Assembly (NCBI GenBank): GCA_028023455.1
Contig: JAQFVV010013071.1
Coordinates: 1-64,000 of the forward strand
Source: Epiperipatus broadwayi
Taxonomy: Eukaryota; Onychophora; Udeonychophora; Euonychophora; Peripatidae
Reading direction: 5' to 3'
Length of the DNA stretch: 64,000 nucleotides
Shown here: positions 31,331-43,605 of the stretch, piece by piece
How the letters are laid out: the number at the start of each line of letters is the position of its first letter
Position numbering within the stretch: the stretch's first letter is position 1
Position numbers and translations under genes: made by a program
Notes under the pieces: generated by a model
What the model was told of the DNA's origin: nothing
The model's input: only the letters and a program-made list of their open reading frames with translations
Databases searched by the model: none

Positions 31331-31450
31331 TATTGGATGAGTAGGCACTAGATGGGGATTTTATGCACAAGCCTTCTGACATCCATTGATTACTCTAGCT
31401 TCCTGTGTGTGGCAATACGTATAGTGAGTTTTGCCTGTTCATTAATCATC

Positions 31451-34400
31451 TCTAGTATGCACGTGTGCAGATATATGTTGTGTGTGTTAAAAGAGAGAAG
31501 TTTAAAATGAGTTATTTAATAGTGTGTTATCTTTAAAAAATAATATATTTTATAAATGTTATTTAATATTAAGTGATTTAATGATAATTGTATAAGAACT
31601 CTTAAATAGGTAAAAAAGTATTTGTTTTAAGTAAAAGATATTTGCTTTAAATTAATTAGATAATTTTTTATTGAATAATTAGGACAAAGTTAATTACTTT
31701 AGTTACTGTCTAGCATTATGACTTTAAATCTATTCCTAGACATCTTAATTAATACAAGGTCAAATCTATTTTATGCAACTGATTTAGTAAAATATTAAAA
31801 TTGTTAATCAATTTTAAAAAAGCTTGTCCCAATATTAATCTTTGATTGTTGTAATAATACCACATGATGAATTTTATAGTTTTTCTTGTAAGTACACATC
31901 TTCATTAAAAGTTTAAAAGTGCAGATAATGTTTTTCAAGAAACTCCTGCTCAGAAATGTGTGTTTGTTCATTTGTTTACTCTACATTAATAAAAACTTTT
32001 ATATTTTGCTGAATCTAGTGACAGAGAGATTCATAAGTTAGGGGTGGTTATTTTCATTTTATTCAAATGAAAGAACATTCACCTCTTAACGTATTTAAAA
32101 GGGGTAAAACAAGTGCAATGTATATTTGTTGTTTTATGAAATGATATATGTTTATTATTGTTGTATTATATTATTTATGCAGTTCTAATTATTATAAGCA
32201 GTTTATTATCAGGTATATTTATAGTCATCTACATGTTACAATGGGATTTGGTAAGATTAAATATCCTAATATAGTAAAAAGTATATTAGTGTGCTAACAG
32301 TAAAACAGCTTTTATATATTTGATGTGTGGATGAATGGACTGTTTTGGAAGTCGGTGTGTGAGTTGAGATAGCTTTTAAAATTTTTAATATTGCTTTATA
32401 ATTGTTACGTGCTGGTTTTAGACCAAGTATTTCTGTAATTCTGTATGTGAGTATATGTGCGTGTTACCTTTGTAATTATTATTAACAAATTCATGCCTTG
32501 TTCATTTATCAATTAATATGCTTCTGGTGACAGGTAACAACTTCAATATTTGGGTGGATGGTTCCCATTACTAATGTATTTGTTAAACCCCTTCATGAGA
32601 GAGAGAGAAGGTAGCTTATTTGCCTTGGAACTTCTGGGTCGAGTAACTGGATGCCCATTTATATATTTATCACTATCCATTTGCTTTTACTTTTATGTTA
32701 GTAGTGTGTATTTTATAATATATGAGAACATTTTATAGTATATGAGAACATTTAAAAGCATGTCCCTCTATGCAATTGTTTTGCTAGCTGTACTACAGTT
32801 TAATGTTCAAGATGTTAGTTTATTGTTGTATTGAGCTTTTTTATTCTTCTTCTTCTTATTATTAATAAATTTAAACCTATATCATTATTTTGTGTTATCT
32901 CCAGCTATCTTTGCAATGTCATTAGAATTATAATTCCACACTGATTTTTAAACATCATGGTATTGTAGTTTTAATATCATCTTTAGTGATCCATTTATAA
33001 GTATATATCTGATATTTTATGTGCATAATTATTAGTTGGTTAGTATCTTAAGTAAGTGAGAACTTGTCAAATATAATGTAAATGTCACAATAATAATTTT
33101 ACAGGATTTACTCAAGGGAATATATTTTATTTTTAGTTAGATAAATGTTTATATCAGCAGTAATTTTACTATTAAGTTTACTGTCTCTTGTATTAATTCT
33201 TTTATTGTATTAAAGTATTGTTATATTATAAATAAATATTTTATTTTTCATTAAGTACGTTTGTTTTCTTTGCCATTATCCCACCAATTCGTTCTGATTA
33301 ATAAAGTTATTAAACATTATTGTATAAGAGAGTACATTTCAAAAGTCACATTAAACTTGCTTATTTACTTTATCACTTGTTTAGCGCCACCTGCATTATT
33401 TTAAAATAAATATTATGTTGATTTATCTTTATTACAAGTGTGCTTAATGATGTAGTGGGTAGCATAAAAGCAACCTTTTTACCTGCTCCCTAATTTGATT
33501 TTTCATTGCTTGGTACAAACTCATACACATGGATATTATAATAAGATATATCTATAGGTTGCATAAAGATGAATATTCATATGATAAGAATTTTAAATAT
33601 TTGAAGAGTATTTTATTGCTAACCAGATGATTATCTGAAGTATTCAGATGCTTAAGTATTTTTTTACTTTTTCATTTAGAACATATGATAGAAGATTACT
33701 GAACTATAAGAAGAAGATAAAATATTGAGAGTATAAGAACTTGAATGATTATTGCATTTAATAATGTTCAAGGGTTTAGTAAAATAATTATTTCTTGTAT
33801 CAAGTATAAACCTAAACCCTGCGATGTAGATAAAATAAGAACCCAGTATACAGATTTAAAATTTTAATAAGACCTGAGATTTTATTATTTGTGTTTATGT
33901 TATATTATATTACATTTTTTTCCATAATTCTCTGTGATATAAAAATCCATAGTCATTATGATGCCAACAAGTATGACCTTTCTTCTTGTTTGAGGGTTAC
34001 AATATATATTAAAAGAAATGTTTCCTTCACATATACAAAGTATTATAAGAAGTTAGGATATTTTCCTCACATCTATAAAATATTAATATCTGATCTATTC
34101 TTTATGAAATCTAAGACAATAAACTAAAAAGGATTCCAGTTTTTGGTTTAAAGTGAGTCCATGCAATTAATGTATATATATGCTCTCACTTTCATCTTTT
34201 GTTATTATGTGAAATAGTATTTGATTCTAACATCATCTAATATTTTCCAGTCATAAATTTGAAAATTTTGCTGGATTTCATGCTAAGCTAATAATATAAT
34301 GGACATAAAAGTGGTGAAGATTAAACCTTTATGCTCTTATTCTGAAATGCTTTAGATTGGCCTGTATAATTGCATTTAGGTACAAAGATAAGATGTCTTT

Positions 34401-34571
34401 TCTTATACTTTTAAAAGTCTATCTTGTATTTGGATTTGAGATTGTCCTGCATACTCATTATAACATTAATGAGTTAGCAGAATGACTAAACAGTATGTCA
34501 AAGGCTGATTACCTTCTGATTAAGAATTACTAATGAAAACTGCCCTTATAAAATTATGTTGTTACTAAATT
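31451..34571. other. Three kilobases without recognisable elements
   Basis: This is AT-rich and poor in repeats. Short frames (62 codons at 32550-32738, 78 codons at 33891-34127) are hydrophobic and carry no domain I recognise. I saw no clear exon with paired splice sites. It could be intronic or intergenic DNA. Confidence 0.4.
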
Positions 34572-34662
34572 GATTATATAATTAGAGGGTATTTGAAGCC
34601 AGACTTTCAAGCAACCTTTAGTCATCCATTCAAAGTCTGCATTGAAATCCTCTCTAATTACA
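34572..34662. mobile_element. Family G mini-hairpin fragment
   Basis: ATTAGAGGGTATTTGAAGCC and GACTTTCAAGC match the outer end of family G. The inverted partner CTTTGAAT ... AATCCTCTCTAAT lies only about 50 bp away, so only the outermost ends remain. Confidence 0.6.
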
Positions 34663-35019
34663 TCTAGTTTAAAATATATATATATACTATACTTGTATTT
34701 AAATTGATTAATAATAATTTCAGTAAAACTTATTGTTTCTTTTTGACATAAAAAAAAATCTCTATCTTATCTGCTGCTAACAATTAATAAACGTTTTCTT
34801 TTTATTGAGGTAGAAATATTTTTGTAAATGTATTAAATAACCTCCATATCACCATCTAAAAGAAAACATTTTCTAGTAAATCAAAGTCATTTTTTCTGAA
34901 TCATATGCAAATCTTCCATATAATAATTCACTGGATTGGACATGGACTGGCTACCTGAAAAAAAAGACTCCTGCTTATGATAAGGGTAAACAGATATACT
35001 AACTACTAGAATTCAAGTC
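34663..35019. other. Unassigned AT-rich sequence
   Basis: No feature recognised. Confidence 0.4.
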
Positions 35020-35312
<293 letters not shown>

Positions 35313-35602
35313 TTTGTATCTTATACTTTATTCTTAAAACAGTATGTACATATGTATGAATTATATATAAACATAGTTAATAAAGACTGTATTAACATAT
35401 TACCGTACAAACATTTTCATCAGCAAAAGAGAAATAACTTTGTAAAATTTAACAACTATTAGAAATGAACACTATTGTATAGTATTAATTGTGGCATTGA
35501 TTAACCATGATTGAAAATATCCCCAAAATCCTAAATATAAGATTTTTCAAGACTGCTAAAAATCATAATCAAACTAACTAAGCATGCTTTTAAATGTATT
35601 TG
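35313..35602. other. Unassigned AT-rich sequence
   Basis: Just under 300 bp. No feature recognised. Confidence 0.4.
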
Positions 35603-35767
35603 ATTTATACTCAAAAATATTTGAAATACAGGCATTCTTCATATACCTGGAGCTTAATTGTAAATATAGAGGATTTGAACTTAGACTTTCAAGCACTCTT
35701 CAACTATCCACACTATCTCATATCACTGATACACATTACCACACACATGTAGAAAATGTAAATAATC

Positions 35768-35811
35768 ACTAATATACGTAATTCATGCTGAACCAGCATT
35801 CATCTGTTGGT
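35768..35811 (-). ncRNA. Hammerhead motif G, decayed core
   Basis: ACCAA, CAGAUGA (U4 changed to A), a fine stem II AUGCUG-GUU-CAGCAU, GAAU (A15.1 changed), UACGUAUA, then UUAGU. Two core changes should abolish cleavage, although the arms still pair. Confidence 0.5.
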
Positions 35812-36141
35812 CCAGATTACCATCTCTCTCACACATATATAATCAGTGCTCAGTTTATATTAAGATAGCAAATCTTCATACTTTAATGGACAGGCTTTAA
35901 TCTACTGCAACCTCCAACTCTTCAGCCGTCCATACCATTGAAAATCTGATGATGGAAAGCCAAATCACATGCTGATGTCAATATTATTGCCACACCCATG
36001 TTGACCTCAAGTCACTCTGACCCCTCAGGTATAGGTCCTTTTCCATTTGAATACATAGAAGAGGGATGAGCAGGATGCAGGCCTAATGTGTAAATATTTG
36101 AAATACGGGCAATCTTCACATATCTGGAGTTTAATTGTAAA

Positions 36142-37119
36142 TACATCTGGGTCTCATTTTATGTGATAGATAGGTTCCACAGAAAACCAACATTAAAAAA
36201 AATCGCACAAAAATAGACTTAATTTACCTTGAAAAATGGGGGATAGGGTCTGTAATTTTTAGAAATCGCATAAAAGCAAAGCAACAAAGAAAAATTACTT
36301 TAAAGTTAGCATTAAAAAAATTAGCAAATAAAGTATGACTAATAAAAAATTTCAAATATTTGAAAAATATTAATACAAGACAAACTTTTTTTACTTTTTT
36401 TATTACTACAGTATTTAATTTTTCATTTTTCATACATATTTTAATCATTACCGCTAGCGTCCGTTTGTAAACTGGTAAGAAATCAGATTCGATGTGATGT
36501 GATGTATTGTGGCTTCTCTTTAAATGAAGTCAAGGATCTCTCAGCAATTATGCACAGAGAAACCTGTTAAGCCACTTTATTTTTATTCGTAATGTGATGT
36601 ACAACTAGCGCCATTTTCAGTCTTGTGCTGTGTTAATGGTTTTCTGTTTCTATATTAAAAAAATAAGATCGCAATCAAAACATTATCATTAGAAATATTA
36701 TTTTCAGTTTATAAAATCTTCGTTTGTTATTTTAAAAATCTAAAAGGTTATTTATTTCTGTTATATATAACGTAATACATTTTAAAAGTTTAAATTTTTT
36801 GAATATTTATTGCGATATTTTTATATGTAAGTATAAATCTATTATTATTATTATTATTTACTCAGTAGTATAAATAAATTATTTATATAGAAGCAAAGTT
36901 CTAAATACAGCTTCAGGCCATATTCACGTTAGCTGCTAATATAACGTTATATTTTTGAAAAAAAAAAAAAGTATTTCAAGTCAAAATAAGTTATTAATAA
37001 TTTAAATTTCTTGATATCTAATAAATATAGTAAAATATGAAAGATATTAAGAAAAAATATGAATTGCATAACTTCAAAATCGCATTAAAATAAGCTGCAT
37101 AAAACGAGACCCAGGTGTA
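36142..37119. mobile_element. TA-flanked TIR transposon (mariner/pogo-like), copy 1
   Basis: It begins CATCTGGGTCTCATTTTATG at 36144 and ends CATAAAACGAGACCCAGGTG at 37117, with TA on both sides. Just inside the left end, TAGATAGGTTCCACAGAAAA and AATCGCACAAAAATAGACTT match copy 2 at 52559. It is 974 bp with no intact transposase. TIR style and TA target fit Tc1/mariner or pogo elements, but I cannot choose between them. It inserted in the G element at 35603-37431. Confidence 0.82.
36491..36579 (-). repeat. Segment shared with the 2022-2426 element
   Basis: Read on the minus strand this matches 2191-2276 closely: AAAGTGGCTTAACAGGTTTC, TTGCTGAGAGAT, then GAGAAG and CATCACATCACA. It sits inside the TA transposon, so one element captured it from the other or both carry a common repeat. 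Confidence 0.65.
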
Positions 37120-37270
37120 TAGGGGATTTGAAAATCTTCAGATTTTCAATGGTATGGATAGCTGAAGAGTTGGAGTAGATTGAAATCTCTTTATTAAAGT
37201 ATGAAGATTTGCTATCTTAATATAAACTGGGCTCTGACTATATATATATGTATAGGAGATGATAATCTGG

Positions 37271-37314
37271 ACCAACTGATGAGTGCTGGTTCAGCACGAA
37301 ATACGAATATTGGT
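37271..37314 (+). ncRNA. Hammerhead ribozyme motif G, excellent stem II
   Basis: ACCAA (37271-37275) and CUGAUGA come first. GUGCUG, GUU and CAGCAC form six Watson-Crick pairs with the preferred G-C at the base. GAAA, AUACGAAU and A17 (37309) follow, and UUGGU pairs fully with ACCAA. Stem III is reduced to two outer pairs around four bases. Cleavage is predicted after 37309. Confidence 0.8.
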
Positions 37315-37431
37315 GATTATTTATCTTTTTTACATGTGTGTGGTTATTTGTATCAGTGATATGAGATAGTGTGGATAGTTGAAGTGTGCTTGAAAGTCTA
37401 AGTTCAAATCCCCTTTATTTATACTCAAAAA

Positions 37432-38090
37432 GTAATATATATATATATCAAAATTACAGTTATATAAATGTAATATTTTATTTATTTGTATAATTAATAT
37501 TATTTCTTTTACATTTAAAAATACAGACATGTATAATCCCTGTAATCAGCCAGTGACCAGAAGTAATTTGTTTGCAATTGTCTTGGAATTAAAAGCATGT
37601 AATGGTTTCAACAGCTGTAACTGACGGAAAATTAAAGAAACAAGTTCTTGGATGGCATCTACATTTTGGAATTAGAATTTTTCAGTAAAGAGAAGAAAAC
37701 AATCAGAAAGCTATTCACTTTTGTCTCCTTGAGTTCTATCATTCTTTTTTTCTCTTATTAAAAAAATATATATATTGGGATGAAACTTTAGAAATCTTTT
37801 ATTATTTTAAGCTTTTTATAAAGTATCTTGAAAATAGTGGAAAATTAAGTCTGATTGAGAAAGTAGTGGTAGGGACAGGTGCACCCTGATAACCCTTTAT
37901 AGAATACTATAATTTTTACATCAATATGACAATTATGCAAAACTGAAATTATATAATAGAAGAGTGCATTACTTTTTCCTATCCATCAATATCCTACTTG
38001 TTTGTCAGTATTTTTTTTTTTAAATTTTAAATATTTATCTCCTAGCAGACAACTGTCACATAATTGTATCCGCTTTTCTTATTAACTATT
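37432..38090. other. Unassigned AT-rich sequence
   Basis: No feature recognised. Confidence 0.4.
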
Positions 38091-38408
38091 TTAACTTAAA
38101 TCAATGTGCAATTGACATTGACGTTGGCAATCATATGAATGGGTATGCAAGATAACATGCATAAATAGACAATGTTTGTTAAACATGTGTGTAGAGAATG
38201 TATACACAAATTGACTGAAGATAAGTCTACAATTAAGAAAGTGATGGACGGATCTCGGGATGCTTGGGCTCAGACTGATGGATTGAGAGCGAATCACTGA
38301 CCTTGCCAGCATTCTCCCAGCCCGCTTGGTCTCTGCTTTGCATCTTGATTTTAAACTTATACTTATTATAGATTTTGACATGTTTTCAACACTCAAAGAG
38401 GCATGCAT
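38091..38408 (-). CDS. Unrecognised 105-codon open frame
   Basis: It starts with ATG at 38408 and is long for such AT-rich DNA. The first third (SKSIISISLKSRCKAETKRA, GRMLARS) is basic and plausible as protein. The last part is His/Cys-rich and less so. The segment 38240-38350 is notably richer in G+C than its surroundings. CTGGCAAGGTCAGTGA around 38300 could be a splice donor read on the minus strand, which would make the first 36 or so codons an exon. There is no homology I recognise and no neighbouring gene. It may be chance. Confidence 0.2.
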   Translation of the reverse strand: MHASLSVENMSKSIISISLKSRCKAETKRAGRMLARSVIRSQSISLSPSIPRSVHHFLNCRLIFSQFVYTFSTHMFNKHCLFMHVILHTHSYDCQRQCQLHIDLS

Positions 38409-38654
38409 AATTGTTCAACTTGGACAAAGTATGGTCCAATCTAGAATTCTACTGAAGCGTTGATCCAACAATTATGTATATATTCACTTTTCATTTAATT
38501 ATGGATATTGCTTGGTATTCATGTAATCATCATTGTATAAAGTTGTATCAAAAACAGGTTTATTCAACTATGTTTACAATAAAAGAAAAAATGTAAAATA
38601 ATTTATTAAATTTGTCAATACATTTATAAACCATTAAATTACTTTTAAAAAAAA

Positions 38655-40745
38655 GGAGAGAAAAAAACCCTCATTCTTTTAAACTGGAATGTCCAATATT
38701 AATAAGATGCCATGTAGAATTTACTATAATGTGAGGAGCTAACTTCAAATCTCTTTCTTTGATATCTTTTAATTTTTGTAAAAAAATTAATTTTGGATCA
38801 AGCATAACTGACTTGAAGATTAGGATACATCTGACGAACCATAGACAGAAAGTTATGAATGTGGCACTTCTTATAATTGCAAAATCCCCAGAGGTAATAC
38901 CTTTTATAAGTGTGTTTATAATTGGATGTTTTGGTGTATAAATTTGATTAATCAATATTCTATAGCTCTGAAGAGCTGAACAATTGTTGAAAATGTGAAA
39001 TATGGTGTCATCCTCCCTATGGCAGAGTGAGCAAACAGGGTCCAAAGAGGAAAAACCTATGTTCATCACAAAAAAGTGACTTGAGGGAAGTGCATTGAGA
39101 TTTAGCTTTAGAAGGAAGTCCAAATATTTTTGGCTCTAGATTACATTTTTTATATTTCTTTATAATGGTAAAGTTTGTACATGTGAGAATATTAGGATCT
39201 GAGATAATTTGTGAAAACAAAAGAAGATAGGCATCCCAATAATGAAATTTCATTGGTTTTATTTTAGTTAAAGGTGTGAGAATTTTTGCAATGTCAATTA
39301 AGATTTGTGTCAGACAATCATCATTAATTGGAGGTGGAGTATATCTGTAGGATGAATAGATAGAAAAGGTGAGTCATCAGGAAAAATCCTGTTAAGTCTT
39401 GTAATGAGGTTATTTGATTTCTGTAGATAAAGAACCTGAAGTGACTGCATTGACAAACCATTAAGTTTTGTCAGTCTTTGCACTCTTCTTAAGCTAATAG
39501 CAACAGTTTTTTTACTCTTCCACATTAGTCTAGAGCAAAGAGAGTTTATATTCTGGATAAATTTTGATGAGAATTTAATGAATGGCATATAGTAAGCAAT
39601 TCTGGGGAACAGTAACATGTTGAGAAGGGCTGCTTTTGCAAATAATGATGTATAAACTTTTGAAAGTGAATCAATTATTTTCCTTGCAGAATTCATGATG
39701 GTGTCTTCTATTAATTTCCTCATTGCTGCATGAGATAGACTCATTGGTAAGCCTAAAAATTTTTGTGGCATAGCTGTGAAAAGGGATGTAATGGATTTTC
39801 CAGATGAAAGCCCCCATACAGCAGATTTTCTAAGGTTAAACTCAAGACCTGACTCTATAGTGAAATTGTCCATAATTTGAATTAGTTTTGGTATGAACTT
39901 TATAGATGGTAAGAACACTACCACATCATCCATGTATGATATGTGCTGAATTGATTTATTGATACCAAGAATGTACAATCCAGGAAGATTCATCTCTAAT
40001 GATTTACGGAATGAATTTATATATAGAATGAAGATCAGGGGACTAAGAGGAGAGCCCTGTGGAATCGACTTGGTAGGTGTGAATGAGTTTGAAATTTTTC
40101 CATTTAGAGAAATGGCAATATGTCTGTTGAATAGAAGGTTAGTAATGATGTTCATTATACCTGTGGGAATGTTCAGACCACTTAGGAGATGTATTAGGTG
40201 AGGAATTCTGACAGAGTTGAAAGCAGCTGAAATATCAAGTTGGATAACTATTGGCTTTGACTTTTTATTTTTTTTTTGTATAATCCGTAATTAACCTGAA
40301 TAGGCAGAGTGCCTTAGCTGTGGAACTATCTTTCTTTGCAAATTGAAAACTAGAGATAAATGGCAGAATGAGATTTTGAATTTTATCTTTAATGATTGCT
40401 TCAATCAGTTTAATAATCAATGGAGTCGAGATTGGTCTAAGGTTCTTCATACGTGATGGGATAATAGCACTCTTAAGAAATGGAACCATCGCAATGGGAT
40501 AGAGTTTATCAATTGTAAGTGGACCTGAGGCAAGTAGGTCAATCATTCTACTCACTATTGGTACTGTGAAGGCTTCAAGATGTTTAAACAGGAATTTTGG
40601 TATTCCATGGATACCAGGGTGTATTCTGTCAGGTATTGATGAGAGTTTAGCTCTAATATCATCATTACATATACCATGATTACTCTCACAAGAATATATA
40701 GACTTGTCAAGCACCAAATTCTGTGAAACATCTACTAGCTTGCAT
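38655..40745 (-). pseudogene. Non-LTR retrotransposon (LINE), 5'-truncated and broken
   Basis: Minus-strand frames in order are: 40717-40265 with NLRPISTPLIIKLIEAIIKD (RT fingers); 40265-40160 with QLDISAAFNSV (motif A, one catalytic Asp) in a shifted frame; 40155-39310 with SIPQGSPLSPLIFILYIN (motif B), HISYMDDVVVF (catalytic YMDD box), FLGLPMSLSHAAMRKL and a long thumb region; 39253-39017 and 39123-38671 with PVCSLCHREDDTIFHIFNNC, a CCHC-like knuckle. The frame break at 40265 lies in a poly-A run. No endonuclease domain is visible, so the 5' end is missing. The order fits an L1/Tx1- or CR1-like LINE; I cannot fix the clade. Confidence 0.88.
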
Positions 40746-40896
40746 TTATAATGATTTAAAGTTGTTGTTCCAAGAAATTTTATTTAACAAACCTAATGAT
40801 TTAAAGTTGTATCAATTGCTTAAATAAATCGTTATTTTTTTTAAAAAAAAAAAAATCAGATTTTATTTTCTAAGACGATTAAATGTCTTAACTTTT
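40746..40896. repeat. Short repeated phrase at the LINE 5' boundary
   Basis: TAATGATTTAAAGTTGT occurs at about 40748 and 40796, a 48-bp tandem step. An A/T-rich run follows. Confidence 0.5.
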
Positions 40897-41338
40897 ATCT
40901 ACTTCAGGGATTCCCAATCTGGGATACCTGTATCCCCAGGAAGGTATGGGAAGCTTATCAGGGAGTACAGTGATTAGTAGGTATATTATGGTATTTATAC
41001 ATTCTAAAAATAATGTTAGCAACATTTCTGGGCTATTCTGTGTCGATACTATCTGTTAGCTATCCCAGCAATATTTCAGGTATCTCTTTTTTGGACATGT
41101 ACACAATGAGATCACGTAGACTTTATCTTACTGCAGGGTCTGATAACTCAAAATTCCTGGTTCCAAGATTCAAGATCATCTACATGGCATTTGCATCTCC
41201 TGCACATGTGTGTAACATACTGCATTGTATACTCTCCAACTGCTTATTTCTTATTATAATGAATAGGGCTATTGGATAATTTATTAAAATCCAAAAGGAT
41301 ATGAGGAATTAAGATGTTTGACAACTCCTGGTATACTT
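40897..41338. mobile_element. hAT MITE, degenerate target duplication
   Basis: The ends CAGGGATTCCCAATCTGGG (40905 onward) and TTTGACAACTCCTG (to 41330) are inverted, hAT-like termini. Flanks ATCTACTT and GTATACTT agree at six of eight positions, as expected for an old 8-bp target duplication. It is 426 bp; the 88-codon frame inside (41013-41279) has no transposase motif. Confidence 0.55.
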
Positions 41339-42451
41339 ACATATATGTATATTTTATTTTGTTACAAGTGAATAATTTTTTGTCTAAGTTTTATTTCCAT
41401 TAATGTTTCTTTATTCCAAATTTGTTGATGTGACTCGGGTAACATCTCTTTGGATATTCAACCCAGTCAATGATATATTTATTATGATAATAGTAGATTG
41501 CATTCATCTTACTGGTTGATCTTTCTTTTTTTTTTAATTTTGTTTTTTCACAGTCAATCTATCTAATTTACTTTTTTTATGAATTCAATCATCTTACAAT
41601 ATGACCAAAACCAAGACAACTTTAACCATAGTCATTTATGCTGTAAAGAAAAAAATACGTTTAATTTGATTCATTATTCATTTGTTCACCTTCCTTGCTA
41701 TCTTGGTATTGAAAATCTACACCAGCAATCACTTTTTAGAATCATCGATTTTTAAAATCTTTTTTTTTAAATTTATCATCCATCATTTATTTAAATGTAG
41801 TTATACAAAATTGGAATTTTTTCCCCAGGGTTTTTATTGCAAGTCTGAGTATATCAATCTACAATGGATTTTGATTATTGGATCTTTTATTGTAGAAAGT
41901 TTCATATAGCTAAAAACTATTAAATTCTATATATTTACTATCAATTACTTCTATAATTACTGCACACTCACTTTATAATGTATTTATATCAATGCTTTTT
42001 TTTTGATGCGGAAGTGCTGTACTCAAGGGCCCTCATGGGTAATCTATTACCATGTATGTATCAAATGTTATACAGTATACATTTTTAATATATATCATCT
42101 ATTATTGATAATTTTGGATTCCCATTTGCTATGCCATATGGCAGTCTATAAATTTTTGTGTAAATTTCTCTATTTTTCCCATCTATTGCTTTTTATAAAT
42201 TCTTTTTAGATGTATTCATTTTCTCTTTCTTAATGGGATGCAGTTTAATATTTGTTTGTAATCTTTTCTGAGACATGTCCATATCATTTATTTGTATTAT
42301 AATGATACTCATTATTTTTCCAAATAATTTTCTTGTGTATCTATTTTAATCTTGACTTTCTTATTGATCTTCACCAGTAATTCATTTTTATAATTGCCAA
42401 TAGCCTTTTCATTATTTCTTTCAACAGCCAAATGGTACTAACATATATAAT
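41339..42451. other. Unassigned AT-rich sequence
   Basis: Several short hydrophobic frames with no domain. No repeat recognised. Confidence 0.4.
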
Positions 42452-42553
42452 ATCTTGTAAAATGGAAAATGCACATGGAAAAAGTAGTTTTTTTAATATT
42501 TAGCTTTATTACTGTATAATATGCTTTCAATATATTTTTACTATATCATATTC

Positions 42554-43038
42554 ATGGCATATAGTGTTAAATAATGAGCATGCCAATAGCTTTTAACAAG
42601 CTTTTCAGAACATCCCTACCCTCAGACCAGTTTCTAGCTCTGGCTTTTATCAGTGAGGCAATTGCTATTAAGGCTTTTGGTGATTTTATATTGCTAAAGC
42701 TATTAATATATTGTATATCTGAACTTGGTTCAGTCCCATATGGTTATTTAAGTTAGACAGCTGAATTTGAAGACATATGGAAGTCTGAAAATTTCACATT
42801 TTCTACTTAGTAGTTAAACATTAGATAAAGTGCTGGGCTTGACCTGGTATTTTAAATCTAGTGCTTGAATATCATAGTGCCTCACTGATGAAAGCCACAG
42901 CTAAAAACTGGCTGAGGGATTCTGAAAAGCTTGTTAAGAGCTATTGCCACACTCATTATATAACATTTGTAATACAAGCTTATTAAATTAAGTCACATGA
43001 TATATGACTTGATTTTCTTGTAATTATGGCATATAGTG
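42554..43038. mobile_element. Family D hairpin retroposon with 13-bp target duplication
   Basis: ATGGCATATAGTG at 42554-42566 and 43026-43038 flanks a 459-bp element. The two arms meet near 42770 and each holds a hammerhead relic. The tail (ACAAGCTTATTAAATTAAGTC) matches the D copy at 22.3 kb. The arm of the host palindrome that is split can be rejoined exactly by removing D and one duplicate, which confirms the boundaries. Confidence 0.9.
42620..42658 (-). ncRNA. Hammerhead motif D (left arm), G8 changed
   Basis: CCUCA, CUGAUAA (G8 to A), stem II AGC-CAGA-GCU above an A-A mismatch, GAAA, ACUGGU, C17, then UGAGG. Stem I has five full pairs. The fold is kept but the core change should inactivate it. 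The right-arm copy near 42860-42920 has CUGAUGA but has lost G12 of GAAA and the U before the cleavage base. Confidence 0.55.
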
Positions 43039-43605
43039 GTGTGATTAAATGGTTCTTATATTAATGTTTAATTAACTGTTCACAAATTCAATTTTAAAAT
43101 TTAAATTTGAATATTCAAATAGCACATTTCTTTAACATAGGTACACTTGTTTTTTTGCCCAACACAGATATTTATACAATACAGCTCCCAGAGACCAAAA
43201 CACATTTCAATATTTATAGACAATGAGCAAAAACTGGTCATAGATTTGAGTTAACAAAGGCAGAGATAGTGCACACAGAAAGAGAGGATAGAAAGGGGAA
43301 AATCAAAGAAGCATGTGAAATAAAATAGCTAATGACTGTTTTTCTATTAACAACAACAACAACAACAACAAAAACACAAGTATACATGTTTCAAGGAAAT
43401 GGATTATTTGAGTATTCAAATGTAAATTTTAAATTAAAATTGAATATGTGAACAGTTAATTAAACACTGATATGAAGAATCATTTAGTCATACCAATATA
43501 TGCCATGAATATGAGATATAGTAAAAATATATTGAAAGAATAGGCAGTAATAAAGCTAAATATTAAAAAAAGTGTTTTCTGTGTGTATTTTCATTTTACC
43601 AGACA

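Larger units (their letters stand above)
31053..31450. mobile_element. Family F hairpin retroposon with 14-bp target duplication
   Basis: GTTCATTAATCATC at 31053-31066 and 31437-31450 flanks a 370-bp element. Inverted arms (CAGGCAAAACTCAC ... GTGAGTTTTGCCT) carry one hammerhead each, with only about 30 bp between them. It is a compact version of the 23.5-kb copy. Confidence 0.9.
35603..37431. mobile_element. Family G retroposon, 15-bp target duplication, split by a TA transposon
   Basis: ATTTATACTCAAAAA at 35603-35617 and 37417-37431 is a perfect 15-bp target duplication. Removing the TA-flanked transposon (36144-37117) leaves about 825 bp of G. This has a left arm with a damaged minus-strand hammerhead (35768-35811), a centre with ATTATTGCCACACCCATG, and a right arm with an intact plus-strand hammerhead. 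TTGAAATACAGGCATTCTTC at 35621 recurs as TTGAAATACGGGCAATCTTC at 36098, an offset of 477 bp. It therefore contains a partial head-to-tail repeat inside a head-to-head structure. Confidence 0.88.
42452..43605. repeat. Large palindrome interrupted by a family D element
   Basis: The outer left arm (about 42452-42566, TTTTTAATATTTAGCTTTATT and CATATTCATGGCATATAGTG) continues after the D insertion at 43039-43157. The right arm runs from about 43370 to 43605. Excluding D, each arm is about 235 bp and the loop about 210 bp, with an AAC microsatellite near 43352-43372. It looks like a TIR DNA element or foldback. No transposase frame is seen. Confidence 0.78.

Noticed and set aside
39959-40201. 80-codon plus-strand frame
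   Set aside because: It is antisense to the LINE reverse transcriptase.
41013-41279. 88-codon frame inside the hAT MITE
   Set aside because: It has no transposase motif and the element is too short to encode one.
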